Shown one piece after another: positions 47,237 to 59,704 of a stretch of 64,000 nucleotides of DNA. The DNA comes from Primula veris (Eukaryota > Streptophyta > Magnoliopsida > Ericales > Primulaceae): positions 5,568,336 through 5,632,335 of the forward strand of contig OY821749.1 of assembly GCA_963682055.1 (NCBI GenBank), given 5' to 3'. The notes below the pieces were generated by a model that was not told where the DNA came from, did not search any database, and saw nothing but the letters and a program-made list of their open reading frames with translations. Within the stretch, counting starts at the first letter, position 1; the number at the start of each line of letters is the position of its first letter. The position numbers and the translations under genes are program-made.

Positions 47237-47762
47237 TTGGAATCCCGAATGCACGTGGCACCATTTTTTTTTTAAAATTCGCAATTAAATAAGTGAATGA
47301 AAAAAATTCACGTAGAACCCGTACTTCCCAACCTCACGTCCTATGTAACTATTATGTCATATTAAATTGAATTATCTGTGGGCTTATCAACTCTACGTAT
47401 TATTATATCTCATTAAATTGAATTATTTGTGGTTTTTTATACTACGAAAATGTATTTTAATTTATCAATTTAACTTATTAATAAACAAACAAATATTTCT
47501 CACTATTATAAAAGATTGAATAAAAACCCAACAATATTGTAACTTATTAGCATAAAAACCATAAATAATTCAATTTAATGACACCTAATAATACGTAGGG
47601 TTGAGAAGCCCACAGATAATTCAATTTAATGTGACATAATAGCCACGTAGAACATGGGGTTGAAAAGTCTGGGTTTTACGTGGATTTTTTTCATCCACTT
47701 ATTTATTTATGAATTTAAAATAAAAATAAAAAAATTATGTCATGTGGATCAGGGATTTCCAA
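47237..47762. mobile_element. Fold-back element with ~200-bp inverted arms
   Basis: The left arm (about 47237-47455) and right arm (about 47545-47762) are diverged reverse complements, sharing blocks such as ATTAAATTGAATTATCTGTG, GTGGATGAAAAAAA-like and ACGTATTATTA. Coding sequence is absent. A long-TIR MITE is likely; the superfamily and target duplication were not resolved. Confidence 0.65.
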
Positions 47763-48220
47763 TCACGGGTATCTTACTGTGCTGAGTGTTTACACCAATG
47801 AAAAAAGAACTCCCATGTTTTCACCCATGGGAGAACAGAGAAGGTGGTGGGTTTTCATAACTTTATTTATTTATCCGTGTTACCGATTATCAATTAAGTT
47901 TTTTCAAAAGTTATCTTAAGCTAATAAAAAATATTAGTGATTCTAAAAACTAAAAATCTTCTTAAAATAGCACCGGTCTTCAATTTTTTTGGAAAAATAC
48001 TCTACACTAAATAATATGGAACCGGTAAAGAAAAGAAAAGGGAAGGGTGTTTAGTTCAATTAAAGTATGAAACATGAGGCATATAACTGTTGTAATTTGT
48101 AAGTAGTAAACAATATTAAGTATAAAACATAACTACAAAGTGAACACATTGGTGGTTCGTATTCGGATCAGTGAGACACGTTACACCATGTTTCGGTATT
48201 TGTAGAACACTAAATATAAT

Positions 48221-48390
48221 CCCTTCATTCCCAATTAATTATTTATTACGAAACTACGTGTAATTTTAACCGGTCAATAATTTATATCAAAATTTTTAAA
48301 AGTTAATCATATTGTTCAAACATTAAATTATATGATTTAGTTTTGAAAATTTTCATTTCAATAATTTTTATGCATGTTATAAGCCGATTT
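48221..48390. mobile_element. Stowaway-like MITE, truncated copy
   Basis: CCCTTCATTCCCAATTAATT followed by ACGAAACTACGTGTAATTTT matches the left part of the MITE at 13177-13413. The right terminus is missing. Confidence 0.55.
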
Positions 48391-51300
48391 ATTAGACTTT
48401 TTAGTAAAAACAGAAAAACTTTGTTGCACCTAGTTTCAGTTCTTATTTTCACTTAGATTGATGCTAGGAAATTAAAAAAATATACTATCAAATTCAACCA
48501 AAATATTACCAAATTCACCAAAATAGTGCTATATTATCTTTCGGTACTAATATATTGTTTTCTAATCCTACTATATTATTCGACAAGAATACTACCATAT
48601 TCAATAAAAAAATACTATATATTTCACAAAAAATACTACTAATTCTAATAAAAACACTACTAAATTCACTAAAAATACTACTATATTATTTATGATACCA
48701 ATATGTTATTCAACAAAATATTACAGATTTAATAACAAAAATACTACAAGAAAGAAAAGAAAATATAATTTATTGTCTTATCAAATTAAAGATGATAAAT
48801 TTATTTTAAAGAAAGTATTTTTTTTTTTGGAAAAACTAATAAATATGGTACAAATAAAAAGTTATTCAGTTGTATTACTCATTTGTAATGTATCGAACAC
48901 AAAGAATGCTTAAATACACATCTTTTCAAGTCACAGGTTTTTTTGACAAGTAGCCTAAAATTAAGTGGTTACCTTTACAAATATTTTCACCCCAACAAAC
49001 TATAAATAGAAAGGCGGGGCACTATTCTATGTACAATTGAAGCAACCAATGCCGCATTTCTCTAGATCAAACTTCAAAATATTCAAAAAAATTACCAAAT
49101 CTGAAAAATTTCTGCAATAACTCAACCTTTGATATTCAGGAACGACCACACAAATATCAACCAACATGTTTCTCTAGATTAAAGTATTGAAAGTTATGAA
49201 CCAAATCAGAAGAACTTGTCAATAAATCTACAACCAATCGACCTTCGATCCAGAGTAACGACTACAAGAAGTCAAAAACACATTTTCTTATATCAAAATC
49301 TTCGTTTTTCACCAAATTTGAAGAATATCAAGATCATAAATGAAATAAACAAAATCTAGAGTTTAATCCGCAAGAAGCACTCTCGTTGCGAATTAGACAT
49401 TTGTTAAAACCAAATCCGCGAAATTACTCATCAAATTCGAAAAACTCAAATCAAGTTACTCAAAGTCAACGAAATTCATAATCAAGTTTTTATCAAATAG
49501 TCTACTTTTAACATCTTAAGCCATCACAAGTTCTTTGAAAAGAAGAATAAAACGAGTTTTTATTTTCTAGTTTTTAAATAATTTTTAGATATTGTACTCG
49601 CAAAATTTGATTAGTAAAAATCATTTGGATTCACATTTGTGTTTTCCCTGTTTTCATTTTACACGCTCTACCTAAAAAAATTTGTGTGAGACAGTGTTAA
49701 ACAAATTATGTAAAAATAGTAATGAGTGGTTTGGATATGTAAAAAATGACTTTTTAGATGACCAGAATGTTCTCATCTTTTATAATGTAACCCAAAAAGC
49801 ATATTTGATAGTTTCAATTGGACTAAAGCTGTGATTGCTCTTTTAAGTAGGTTAGAATTAGAACCACACTTTCTGATACATGTTAGAACTTCAATTTCCC
49901 ATAATGTCAATTTGAGTTGCACTCAAATGCTAGTGAATTGTGGTTGGCTACATTATTGTTTTATTTCATATCTTTTTCTTTGATCATATTATAGAAAGAA
50001 AACCTACCATTTTCGAACTATATTAACAAAAACAATCATGTCAAGCTATTTATTTTTTAAAAACACGTATCACACTAGTAGGCTAACGGAAGCTAATCAA
50101 AACTTAGTAGAAGGTTTCTCGTTTCTTTGTTTTTCACGGACTAGTAAGATCTCTCTCCCCGCAACTCTCTCTTCTGTCCATGTCAACTGCGACCATCACC
50201 ATTGTCAAGACGGGCCATCAATCACCATCTTTACCGGTATCTCTCTGGCCACCTACTCTTTTACACCCGCCATGTCTTAATTAGTCGTTTCCACCATGTC
50301 TATCCATTTGAATAGTTAAAAGTAATTATTCTCAATTGCGGATATTGATTTAGTTGATCAGCTAGTTCTTTTCTCATTGTTAATTAGAAGAATTTTATAA
50401 TAGAAGGGAGATCAAATGCAATCCATACGTATCAAACAAATAGCTATTGTTTATCAATCTTGACAAATAACCTAAGCTTTCGTGTTAATCGGTCTAAATC
50501 TACATTTTAGAGTAGGCAAGCAAATAGTTATCGTGCGGTTGGTTTTTGAGTTTATATAACTTTTTAATGCTCAACAGTTTTTAGAGAAGGCAAACCAGCC
50601 CGTTAGAACTTGCATAGGGAAACCATTCCAACGCATTATCTAATTTTTTTCACATTCTTACATTTTTGGGGTTCATACCGGGGATCTTGTCTTTTTTTTT
50701 TTCCGCCTTTATATAACTTTGTTAACTTCATACTTTTTTTACGTTATGAAAACAAACTTAGCAAAGAATAAATAAATATTGTTTATTTTATATCAATTTG
50801 TAGGCAAACCAGCCGGTTCGAACTTATATAAAAAAAAACCGTTATGAACATTCATCAGTTCTAAACTAGCTTTAGTGATTATTGTTTTTAACATATGGAA
50901 TGACCGGGACAGTTGGGTATCCCTTTGTTGGATTGAGAATTGCAAGCAAAAGATTATTATGGGCTACCAGGGGGCGGAATAGGGTCGGCACAAGACCCAT
51001 AAACCTCAATAAATGTCCCGACCCTACGTGTTTTAAAAGTGAAAAGGAAATCCCGACCCCCAACCTGACAAAGGTCGGGACCCGATGTTTTGGAATCCTC
51101 TAGGACCGGAATGGGTTTATCCCGACATATTTTTTTTTTTACTTTTCAAAAGGTCACTTTTTGATTAAAAAGACTACATCGAATGCAATGAGATTTGTAT
51201 TCATCTATGATTGTCTAAACATGCCACACTAACAAGAACCACAATCTTATATTTGACAATAACATTACTAATAAATGCAAAAAAGCAATCACCTTTAAGC

Positions 51301-51855
51301 AGAATAAGAATGGATATTAACAAATAAAACAATATATACTACTCATGTGTTTGTGGTTTAGTACATAGTCATCTTGTAAAAATCAGGTGCTTACCATATC
51401 CTTTTGATCCTTAGAACTATAAAACAGTCCATCTTTCGTTTCTTTGAGTTACCCACCAAATAAACAAACATCTCTTCCAACTTATCAAACTTCCCTTTCA
51501 TCACATGGGCTTCAGCACCCCATACCCGAATTATTCGGTCATAGACTAGGTTCGCGCCCATTAAACAATTATGCAGAAGTAGTGAGAACTGACTTAGAAG
51601 GTACAAAGTTAAGAAGCTAGGTTGTCGTTTCAAAAACATGTCTCTAAAGTGAATCTGGCAAATCTAAGTGATTCATCGTAAACCTGACCATATCCATAAG
51701 AGTTTTATTAATTCCGTTATGATGACCTGGGCAGACAATTGGGATGTAATCTCAACTTCTTATATATACTCCGTAAACTCTCCAAATAGGTACACGCCAC
51801 AATGATATGATTTTAGTGTCTTAATACATTTTCCTCTTCCTTTCTCCAATTCTGC
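48391..51855. other. Intergenic, no supported gene
   Basis: Mostly AT-rich DNA. 48480-48740 contains many diverged repeats of an ATACTACTAAATTC-like unit. 50880-51130 is GC-richer with several GGTCGGGAC-type inverted motifs. Open frames here have no recognisable products. Confidence 0.45.
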
Positions 51856-53061
51856 TATTGGCCCGGTGCGGCTAAACCTTAGGGGGGGGGGGGGGGGGTT
51901 GAATAAGGTTTTTAGCGTTTTTCGCCTAATTAAAATGTAAGTGCAAATTAACAACCCAACTTTCGCAATTCTAAGCTTAAGCGTTAATAATCGTTAAACA
52001 ATCCAAACGCAAGCAAGAAAATAAACAATAATGTAAGTTGCGGAAAGTAAAAGTTAAGGGAAAGAAAATGACACCAAGATTTATAGAGGTTCGGAAAACG
52101 GCCTACGTCCTCTCCTCGGTACTACCGAGTATTTCACTAAAAATCTTCTTTCGGATATTACAATCCTATCGAGCTAATCAACCGATTAAGCTCCCCCTCA
52201 CTTTATGAGTGTCCCGAATGAAAAGACCTAGAGCTTTTAAGCTTCACTTGCTTACAAAGCTTCTACCCGATCACTCGCTCACAAAAGAGTTTATAAATCA
52301 CTCGTTACAATTTTGTTACAATAATGTAACTACACTCACTATTTTATTGCTTCTAAATAAGCTAATTGGTGAGTCTTTGATGTTGGTTGAGCTTGAATCG
52401 CTTTCTCCTTAATTTTCCTCTTTTTCGAATATATACACCAAAATGGTAATATTTAGGGTTTTGAATGAGAGAGATTGAAGGATGATAGATTGGTATAAAT
52501 GTATGTGATTGATTTTTTTTGGAGAAGGGAATGGGGTGGTTTTATAGACCAAAATGTCTGTTTTTGTGTTTTATGACCGTTGGCAGTGGTTGAGGGTTTT
52601 ATCCACAGGTTTTAAGCAACTTTCCAGAATAAGCTGAAAAGCTGTTTTCGAAATCTGCAGAAAACGATCGGTCGTTTTCTACAGTCGATCGGTCGTTATT
52701 CAGAAAACGATCGGTCTTTTCTGAGTTTCGACCGGTCGTTATTTAGACGAACTCTCTGGAAGAATTTGGACCAAAAACGATCGATCGTTTTTGTCCAGTT
52801 GATCGGTCGTTTCTTCAGTATTCCCGATTTTCTCGTTAAACTTCAAAAGCCCGTAACTTCTTCGTTTTAGCTCCGATTCTGGTTCCATTTGAACCTGTGG
52901 CTTCGTTTCTCTGTGCTTTATCTTTCTGGCGCTCTGAAATTTACATATTCTCTTTTGGGAAAAGACAAACATTATATCATCGAAATAGAGAAATCGTAAA
53001 ATCATTAAAAACATAATCAACGTTATAATCAAAATCAATTATTGAACCCCATGGTTCAACA
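51856..53061 (-). mobile_element. LTR of the same copia family as 1904-3010, inverted
   Basis: On the minus strand it starts TGTTGAACCATGGGGTTCAA at 53061 and ends GCCGCACCGGGCCAATA at 51856, about 1206 bp. It is longer than the solo LTR because the palindrome-rich stretch (AACGATCGGTCGTT and variants, 52660-52810) has more copies and a C-run near the 3' end has grown (G17-19 on the plus strand near 51883). An integrase fragment joins its 5' edge directly. Confidence 0.85.
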
Positions 53062-53560
53062 TCTGCCTTAAAATCTTTGAATTTCTCAAAACATACACAA
53101 TTGCGGCCTTTCAAACAAAAGTATCTGAATCCAAAGTAGTTGTCAATAAAAGTGACAAAATACTCATAGGCACCTCTTGCATGTATATTTTTATGCCCAC
53201 GTAAATCAGAATGAATCAATTATAAAGTCTCGCTAGCTCTATAGTCTTTGACCGAAAAGGACCACCTAGTTATTTATTGTCTAAACATGATTCACAAAAT
53301 GGGAGTGTCTTTACTTACAATGAGCTCAAAGCCCCATCCTTAGCAAGTATAGAAGTTTTGTTTAGATTAATGTGACCGGGGCATAAATGCCAAATATAAG
53401 TTTGATTTATTTTATAAAACATTTTCCTCCTACATGGTAGATTAACAATGTAATTTATTTTACCCATTTACACTATAAGCGTGGAATTATATATAATAAA
53501 AAATAGCATGAATCAATATACAGACAAACTTATAAGCTCTTTAACAGTTTTAACTAAGGG
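53062..53560 (-). pseudogene. copia GAG-pre-integrase/integrase fragment
   Basis: The minus strand reads a GAG-pre-integrase remnant near 53380-53290 (GHINLNKTS, CESC), then the integrase start IHSDLRGHKNIHARGAYEYF, FIDNYFGFRYF and EKFKDFKADVE. It has several stops and ends exactly at the LTR start, so everything from mid-integrase to the 3' LTR is deleted. Confidence 0.8.
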
Positions 53561-54360
53561 TTCTTCCTTGAACTCCTTTTTATGCACTATCTTTTTTTAA
53601 TACTTATATTTGAAATACCCTTCCTTGGTTGGTTCCTCTCTTGGCTTCACCATCCTTGTAGCTTGAGCGACAGTTGTTTGTTTTCGAATAACTCCTCTCT
53701 CCTTTGAGCTCTATCACTTTTGATCGGAGATGCGGTTCTATAGATAGAAAAACTGAGTGCGGCTTAACAGTTGGTTTAGAAAGATAAAGGTGAGGTCTTT
53801 TATGATTATAGGAAGAATTCTTACGGGTACTTTGGAATTTAAGTAAAGACAAATGATAAGGGCGGGATTGGGGTACAACGTCTTGCTCCTCACTCACTGT
53901 TCGACTTTACTCCATCATTCTCGTATTAGTGCTACCAATATTATCAATCTTCTTTTCATCTTCATTTTCTACTTCATTGCACACTCTCACAACAGACTCA
54001 TTATTACGCTCCTATTCTAATTTCGTCTTTTTAGTCTACTCAACTTTGTTCATCCTTTCTTTCATGCATCTAGTATCGTCTTTTGATCTTCTTTAGATAA
54101 CAACATCCAGAGCTTCCGGAGTCTCGTGACATCGCTCTTTTCCATCAACAATGACTCAGCAAGCTTGATAAAACACTCACTCGCAAGGTGCATTATGGGA
54201 TCGGTTCTATTGGTTTTAGAACAACCTAGGGTAAGGTTACTATAGGCATCCATGTTGAGTTTAAAACACAACACGTACAATAAAGATGAGAAACAGTAAA
54301 CTCGGATCAATACAGATAATCCGAGTTAAGCCTTTGTTTTATCACGGTAACACAACAAAG
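53561..54360. other. Intergenic or decayed element
   Basis: Probably further decayed copia interior near 53561-53900, but no domain can be read with confidence. The rest is unassigned. Confidence 0.35.
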
Positions 54361-55974
54361 AGGTCTAGAGGTTATTAACTCTTTAAGTTTGATTTTTTAG
54401 AACGGAACTGTTCTGAAAAATTGAAATTTAATTATTTTTTGTATTTTAAGTATTTTTAAAAGATTAATTAAAAATTAATCAAATAAAATATTTTAATTTT
54501 TACTTCCTAAATCCAGATTCTTGAAATCAGGAAAAATAAATTCTTTTAAAAAAAATATAATAATTAATAATAATAATTAATTAAATAAAAAAATAATAAA
54601 TAATAAAAAAAGAAAAAAGGAAAAAGGAAAAAGGAAAAAGGAAAATATTTTTTTTTCTTTCACAAACAAACTGAGATTAAGTTTGACTTTCAAATTTTTT
54701 TTTTTCCGAATATATTTTAATTAATAAATAAATAATATTAAATAGTTAAATAATACTATATTAAAAAACAAATAATAATTAATAAAATAAAAATAAAAAT
54801 ATATTTTTTCTTTTAAAAAACTAACTGAGATTCAGTTTGACATTCAATTTTTTTTTCTACTTTTTTTTTGATTTTTTAATGTATAACTAATATTAAATAA
54901 CTAATATATAAAAATATTTTTTTTCTTTTTCTTTTTTAGGATAACTACATGATTCTATAAACCAGGAAAATATATATTTTTAATTAATTCTCTCTTTTTT
55001 AATTAATAAAATAATAATAAATTACTAAATAAATAATAATTAATATTAAAATAATTCAATAAAAAAAACTTTTTTTTTCGATTTTTTATTTAATTCTGAT
55101 TCTCTAAATCAGAATAAAATATTTTTTATAAGATCAAGTCTCAATCATTGGTATTTTTGCAAATATATTATACAAAATAAGTAAAGATTTGGAAGAATAA
55201 AATCTTTCCAAAATAACCAAATAATATATATATATATATATATATTTAAGGGAACTAAATATAACAAATATATAACAATATATCAATATAAAATTCAGAA
55301 TAAAAATTTCCACAATTTTCCAAAAACTGAATTATTTTTAGCAATATGACTATTTTGGGCTTCTTAAAATACGAATTAAGTATATAAAATATTTTAAATA
55401 TTTTTATACATTTTATATTTTATAATCTGATTCTTCTAATCTTTTAGATAAAATATCAAATTTGAAGGTAGTTTGCAAATATTTTATATAATAAGGAAAC
55501 TTTTAAAAGATATCAAAATTTTCTTAAATCTCCAAATAATATATACGTAAAAGGCAACTATATCTAAAAATAAATAAATTAGTATATTAGTTTTTTTTCT
55601 AAGAACAAAACGAATTTAAATATATAAATATTAAACATCACTCTTTTTTTTTCTTTTTTTTTTGGTATAAAATGATTCTGTAAATCAGTATAAAATACAG
55701 GAATTTTTTTCATGTGTAAAAAGCTATTTAATTAAATTAAAACTACTTTAGAGATATTCAACAAACGAAAAATAGATAACTAATAATCTAAAAACACATA
55801 GATGATTTGAATAAGAGGGTCTTATTCGAATGAGATAGCAAATTTCAGAATACTGCAATTTAATCGATTTCGCAAACCCAAAATAAAATTAACTGAACTA
55901 AATAAACAAATTATATCAACCATGTAACTATTTTTTTTGTGTGAATAAACATACTAAAATTATTTTAACAATAA
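54361..55974 (-). other. Extremely AT-rich tract, likely gypsy untranslated interior
   Basis: Long A/T runs, an array of GGAAAAA units near 54610-54645, and the recurring block CTGAGATT(C/A)AGTTTGAC at about 54670 and 54819. It lies downstream of the tRNA-Asp primer site on the minus strand, where Athila/Tat elements carry an untranslated leader. No gag or pol is readable. Confidence 0.45.
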
Positions 55975-55992
55975 TCCCCGACAGCGGCGCCA
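55975..55992 (-). other. Primer-binding site for tRNA-Asp (Ty3/gypsy)
   Basis: The minus strand reads TGGCGCCGCTGTCGGGGA, which matches the complement of the plant tRNA-Asp 3' end (family sequence TGGCGCCGTTGCCGGGGA) with two differences. Athila/Tat-type gypsy elements use this primer. Confidence 0.75.
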
Positions 55993-55997
55993 AAAAC

Positions 55998-57120
55998 ATG
56001 GTCGGACTTAAAACGTGTTATAAAATAATAGTCTTTTTTATATAGCAAGAGTACTAGGGCCAACCGTAATAATAAAATTTATAATCGTAGCAAATACGAG
56101 TTCCCCCATGAGATTATGTAAAACAATTAAATTATATTTAAATACAAGTTTTCTAACTTTTTATAATGATATGGCTCGTGCCTATTTGTCGTTTAATCTA
56201 AACTATTATAAACTAGAATAAGAATAACGCATTAAAAAGGTTTATCAATCCCTATTTTTAGTTATTCCAAGAATAAAATCTGTGCTAAAACAATAATAAG
56301 AACACAAACAATGATAAGAACAATTAAATAAAAAGAATAGGGATAAAAGTATATTAGTGAGTAGACGAAGTTTATGGAGATAAATCACCATTGAAACTCA
56401 ATAACAAGGGAGAAGAAGATGCTCATAAGGGTGAGGCATCATAAGTGAAGAAGGAAACAATAAAATAAAAGTAAAGGATAATATAATTAGAGAGAGAATT
56501 TGAATTACGGGTTTCTGTCCGGATGTAAAGCCTAGAAAATTACAACGAAACAACTAGTATTTATAGTGTTCAGCTCAGAAAATTCAAGAACCTAATTCCT
56601 AAAATTCAATTATTCGAATGAGAGAGTCTTATTCGAATAAGGCAGTGTTTGGCCAATAAAATTGTGACATGTCATTAATTTATGGCGGCGGAATATCTCT
56701 GATTCGAGTAAAAAGGTCTGATTCGAATAAGCTAGCGGAAAACTGAATATTATTTCCTTTTTGGCTTGATTTCTTCCTTGTTTCCCAATTCTTCGTAATT
56801 TGACCGAATAATAGTTTAATATCATATTCTTTTAGGTCTTTTAGCTTCCCCAACTTGTATCTTGAGTCCTTTCATCTTCATTCTTCACATAAATGGGCAA
56901 TTTTCACTCATAAAATAGATAAACGACTCCAAAACACATAAAGATAGTAAATTGGCATAAAAACACCTATTTACGCAATGTAAATTTGGATTTAAAACTA
57001 TAAATAAGGCCTCGAAATGACATATTATAGGTCGAATCATGTATATGATATAATAATATAAAATGTTTAATGAAAATAGCGTTTACAAATACCCGTATTT
57101 AGTGTATATTTGTAGAGAGA
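55998..57120 (-). mobile_element. 5' LTR region of a Ty3/gypsy (Athila/Tat-like) element
   Basis: Lies immediately upstream of the primer site on the minus strand. It includes repeated TTATTCGAATAA-like palindromes (near 56622, 56640 and 56710; a further one at about 55805 is on the interior side). The outer LTR boundary was not found. The 1.1-kb extent is an estimate. Confidence 0.5.
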
Positions 57121-57719
57121 TGTGTAGAGATTTGATGCACTTTTTCGTGGTTAATGAGCTTCTTATATAGGCGGATGTACTAAATCTTACACAATCTTGG
57201 CACTTATATCTTATCATGCTATAATATATCCCTTGCCTTATTAAGGATATATTATAATGATTTTCTCTGTGGTAGGGTTACTACCGTTCACCTTTCTTCG
57301 ACAAGAGGAGTTGTAAGAAGGGTAGACCTTTTTGTGTATAAATTTATGTATTAATGCGTAGATGAGCCTATCTTGTTTGAGAAATATTACTTACTTTGTA
57401 TAGGCAGAATTTGGGTAGATCTTGGTGAATATTGACATATCTTCATAGATCTACAAGCTTTCCATTTTTGTTAACAATTAACTAACAAAAATATATACTC
57501 TTTACTCAGAGTTGAAAGTTTCCTTATATCCATAAGAAAACGCATTAGTCTGCCCATGTATCTCACTCTCAGTGGATCTTTCCGGTTGTGAAGAAGGCTT
57601 ATACTATGTCTCAAGGGACTAACACCCTCAGACTCAATCTTCCCCCCCTGTCCAGGGGTATTATCATTTTTATGTCGATAACTAGGGGTGCTTAATTCAG
57701 AAAGCATATCTTGTACGCC
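57121..57719. other. Intergenic, nothing recognised
   Basis: Sequence between the gypsy LTR region and the Cassandra LTR. No gene or named element is supported. Confidence 0.45.
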
Positions 57720-58020
57720 CATAATGTGATGTCCCAGATTTTCAGGAAGGAAATTCTGTGGTGCGGTGTTGTGCGTCAGTCCCACATCGCCCAGATATGA
57801 GAGTACTCGTGTGCTATATGAGCTTAAAGATCTATTTTCTATCAACAAGGCCTTTTAAAACCGTGCGGCACAATAGCGAGGACGGAACTCCACAGTTAAG
57901 CGTGCTTAGCTTGGAGTAGTACCAGGATGAGTGACCCCCCTGGGAAGTTGTACCAAAACGGACAATATTGTTGATACGGACGTGACGGTTCGGTCCGTGT
58001 GGCTGGGTCGTTACACATAA
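57720..58020 (+). mobile_element. Cassandra-type solo LTR with 5S rRNA-like domain
   Basis: The LTR spans 57725-58015 (291 bp), starts TGTGATGTCCCAG and ends GGCTGGGTCGTTACA. It is flanked by the duplication CATAA at 57720-57724 and 58016-58020. CCCACATCGCCCAGATATGA and GGACAATATTGTTG are conserved-looking Cassandra blocks. A 5S-like core lies at about 57860-57955. Near the left end GTCCCA occurs twice, about 50 bp apart, suggesting a small insertion relative to the common LTR form. No interior or second LTR is present, so this is a solo LTR. Confidence 0.85.
57860..57955 (+). promoter_or_regulatory. 5S rRNA-like Pol III internal control region in the LTR
   Basis: Contains CAGTTAAGCGTGCTT (5S A box), GAGTAGTACCAGGATG (intermediate element) and GATGAGTGACC...CCTGGGAAG (C box) in the right order. 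It departs from true plant 5S rRNA at both ends and within the boxes, so it is not a ribosomal gene. Confidence 0.8.
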
Positions 58021-58794
58021 TATGGGGAATTTAGTAGTACCTTTATTCATATTTAAATGTCTTATTCGCTACTCCATATCAATTATGGATCAATTATGGC
58101 AGTTATAATATATTTATGATCAGTCATGAATATATGATTTATATCTCGCCCTAAGGCCTAATAAGTCAAATTGCACGTCAAAAATAAAATTAATCAGTCA
58201 TATATTACAAAATATAGCTGATTGGGATGACAAATATTCCCGCAGTGTCTTAACCCTTATTCCTGTTAATAGCATTTCTAGGTTAAATTAAATGGCATTA
58301 ATTGAAATCCTAGCCCTAGAATTTTACCCCATCACTCTCGGATAAATAGAACCATTAGTTTGTGGCAATGGAAGTGGATTCATATTGGTAAAAGGTGATC
58401 CTTAAAGCCAAGATAATGCAGTGATAGTGGAAAATTGGCACAAATAAAGGCCAATAACGTGTGCTTACCCACTAGTACGTACTGGGAGTCATCTCATTGT
58501 GGGAGCATGAGTAGAACAAATCTTAATTATGTGAACATGCTAATTTATGATATTGCATTAAATCATGTCAACTATTCAACTTTTTACTAGAAATTACGTT
58601 GCACTTACATATCAAAGAAGCTATAATATTTTAGATAATTAGTAGCTCGTAGTCATTGTCCTGAGCTAGATGGGAGAAAGAACAAGGGATAGCACGCAAG
58701 TGGTAGAATAGACATGGTTAAGCCAAAGTGTATATACAATAATGTTAATGAGCCAGATAAATTTAACCACACTCTCAACACATCAGTTCTTAAT
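58021..58794. other. Intergenic, nothing recognised
   Basis: No supported gene or repeat. Confidence 0.45.
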
Positions 58795-59070
58795 ATAAAT
58801 TTAAAATTTTATTTTTATCCCGAAATTTAAGAGTCTACTATTCAACCATATTTTTAATATTTTTAATTAATATTTAAGTTTAGGGTGGTCTCAAATAGAG
58901 TTCTATAATATTGTATTTGGTTTTTTATTTTGTTGAATCGTCAAATAAAATATATTAAAATCATTAAAAATTTTAATTAATATTTAAGTTTAGGGTAGCT
59001 AGTCTCAACTACGGTTCCATAAATATTATATTTGTGGTTTTATTTTTGTTTTGTTTAGATGTCAAAAGAA
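58795..59070 (+). repeat. Dispersed repeat family, two partial copies
   Basis: The block TTTTAATTAATATTTAAGTT is followed by TAGGGT and occurs twice, about 115 bp apart, each time continuing with diverged copies of the sequence seen at 28070-28300. Confidence 0.5.
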
Positions 59071-59361
59071 TTATAAAAATTACATAAATGACTGTCTGTT
59101 AATCAGTCTGATTGAGTCAATCTGACTCTATAACACTACTGGTGTATAGATATATAGTCATTACATTGACTGATCATTTGCGGCTCGGCCTAATATCAAG
59201 TTACAATCACGATTTAGTAAATAGAGGAGTATGAATAATTTTGCAAACTGCTAGACAAATTGTTTATCCTAAATAAAGATTTTCCTGAGTGTGATATAAC
59301 ATATTATGTACTGTTTTTAAATATTTATCAATTAAAATCGATATATATATATATATATATA

Positions 59362-59680
59362 CCGGAGGTTATATAGACATTAAATTAGAATTTTTTCTAG
59401 ACATTTTTATAAAAAAACGTTCTAAATTAAGATTTGATTAATGCAAATCTCCACGGTTTCACGATGGGAAGACAAATATGCGTCTTGTTTTTTTTTCGAG
59501 ATGTATAATTTCATGTTTTAAAAATTAAGTTAAAATTAAAAAATTCAATACATGTAATAATATATCTAAAAAAATGATGCATATTTGTATTGCCGTCATG
59601 AAACCGTAAATATTTGCATTAATCAAATCTTGATTTGGAGACTTTTTACATAAAAGTGCCTAGAAAAGTGTCTAAGTGTG
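59362..59680. mobile_element. MITE with ~130-bp inverted arms
   Basis: The left arm (AAGATTTGATTAATGCAAAT ... CACGGTTTCACGA) and right arm (ATGAAACCGTAAATATTTGC ... ATCAAATCTTGATTTGG) are diverged reverse complements around an A/T-rich centre. No coding sequence is present. Confidence 0.7.
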
Positions 59681-59704
59681 TATATATATATATATATAGG
59701 ATAT

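Noticed and set aside
53604..53897. Independent minus-strand gene of 97 aa
   Set aside because: It lies in the decayed copia interior, next to a broken pre-integrase region, and has no domain of its own.
57860..57955. A genuine 5S rRNA gene
   Set aside because: It sits within a TG...CA LTR with a 5-bp target duplication, differs from plant 5S rRNA at both ends, and is a single unit rather than an array. Cassandra LTR is the better explanation.
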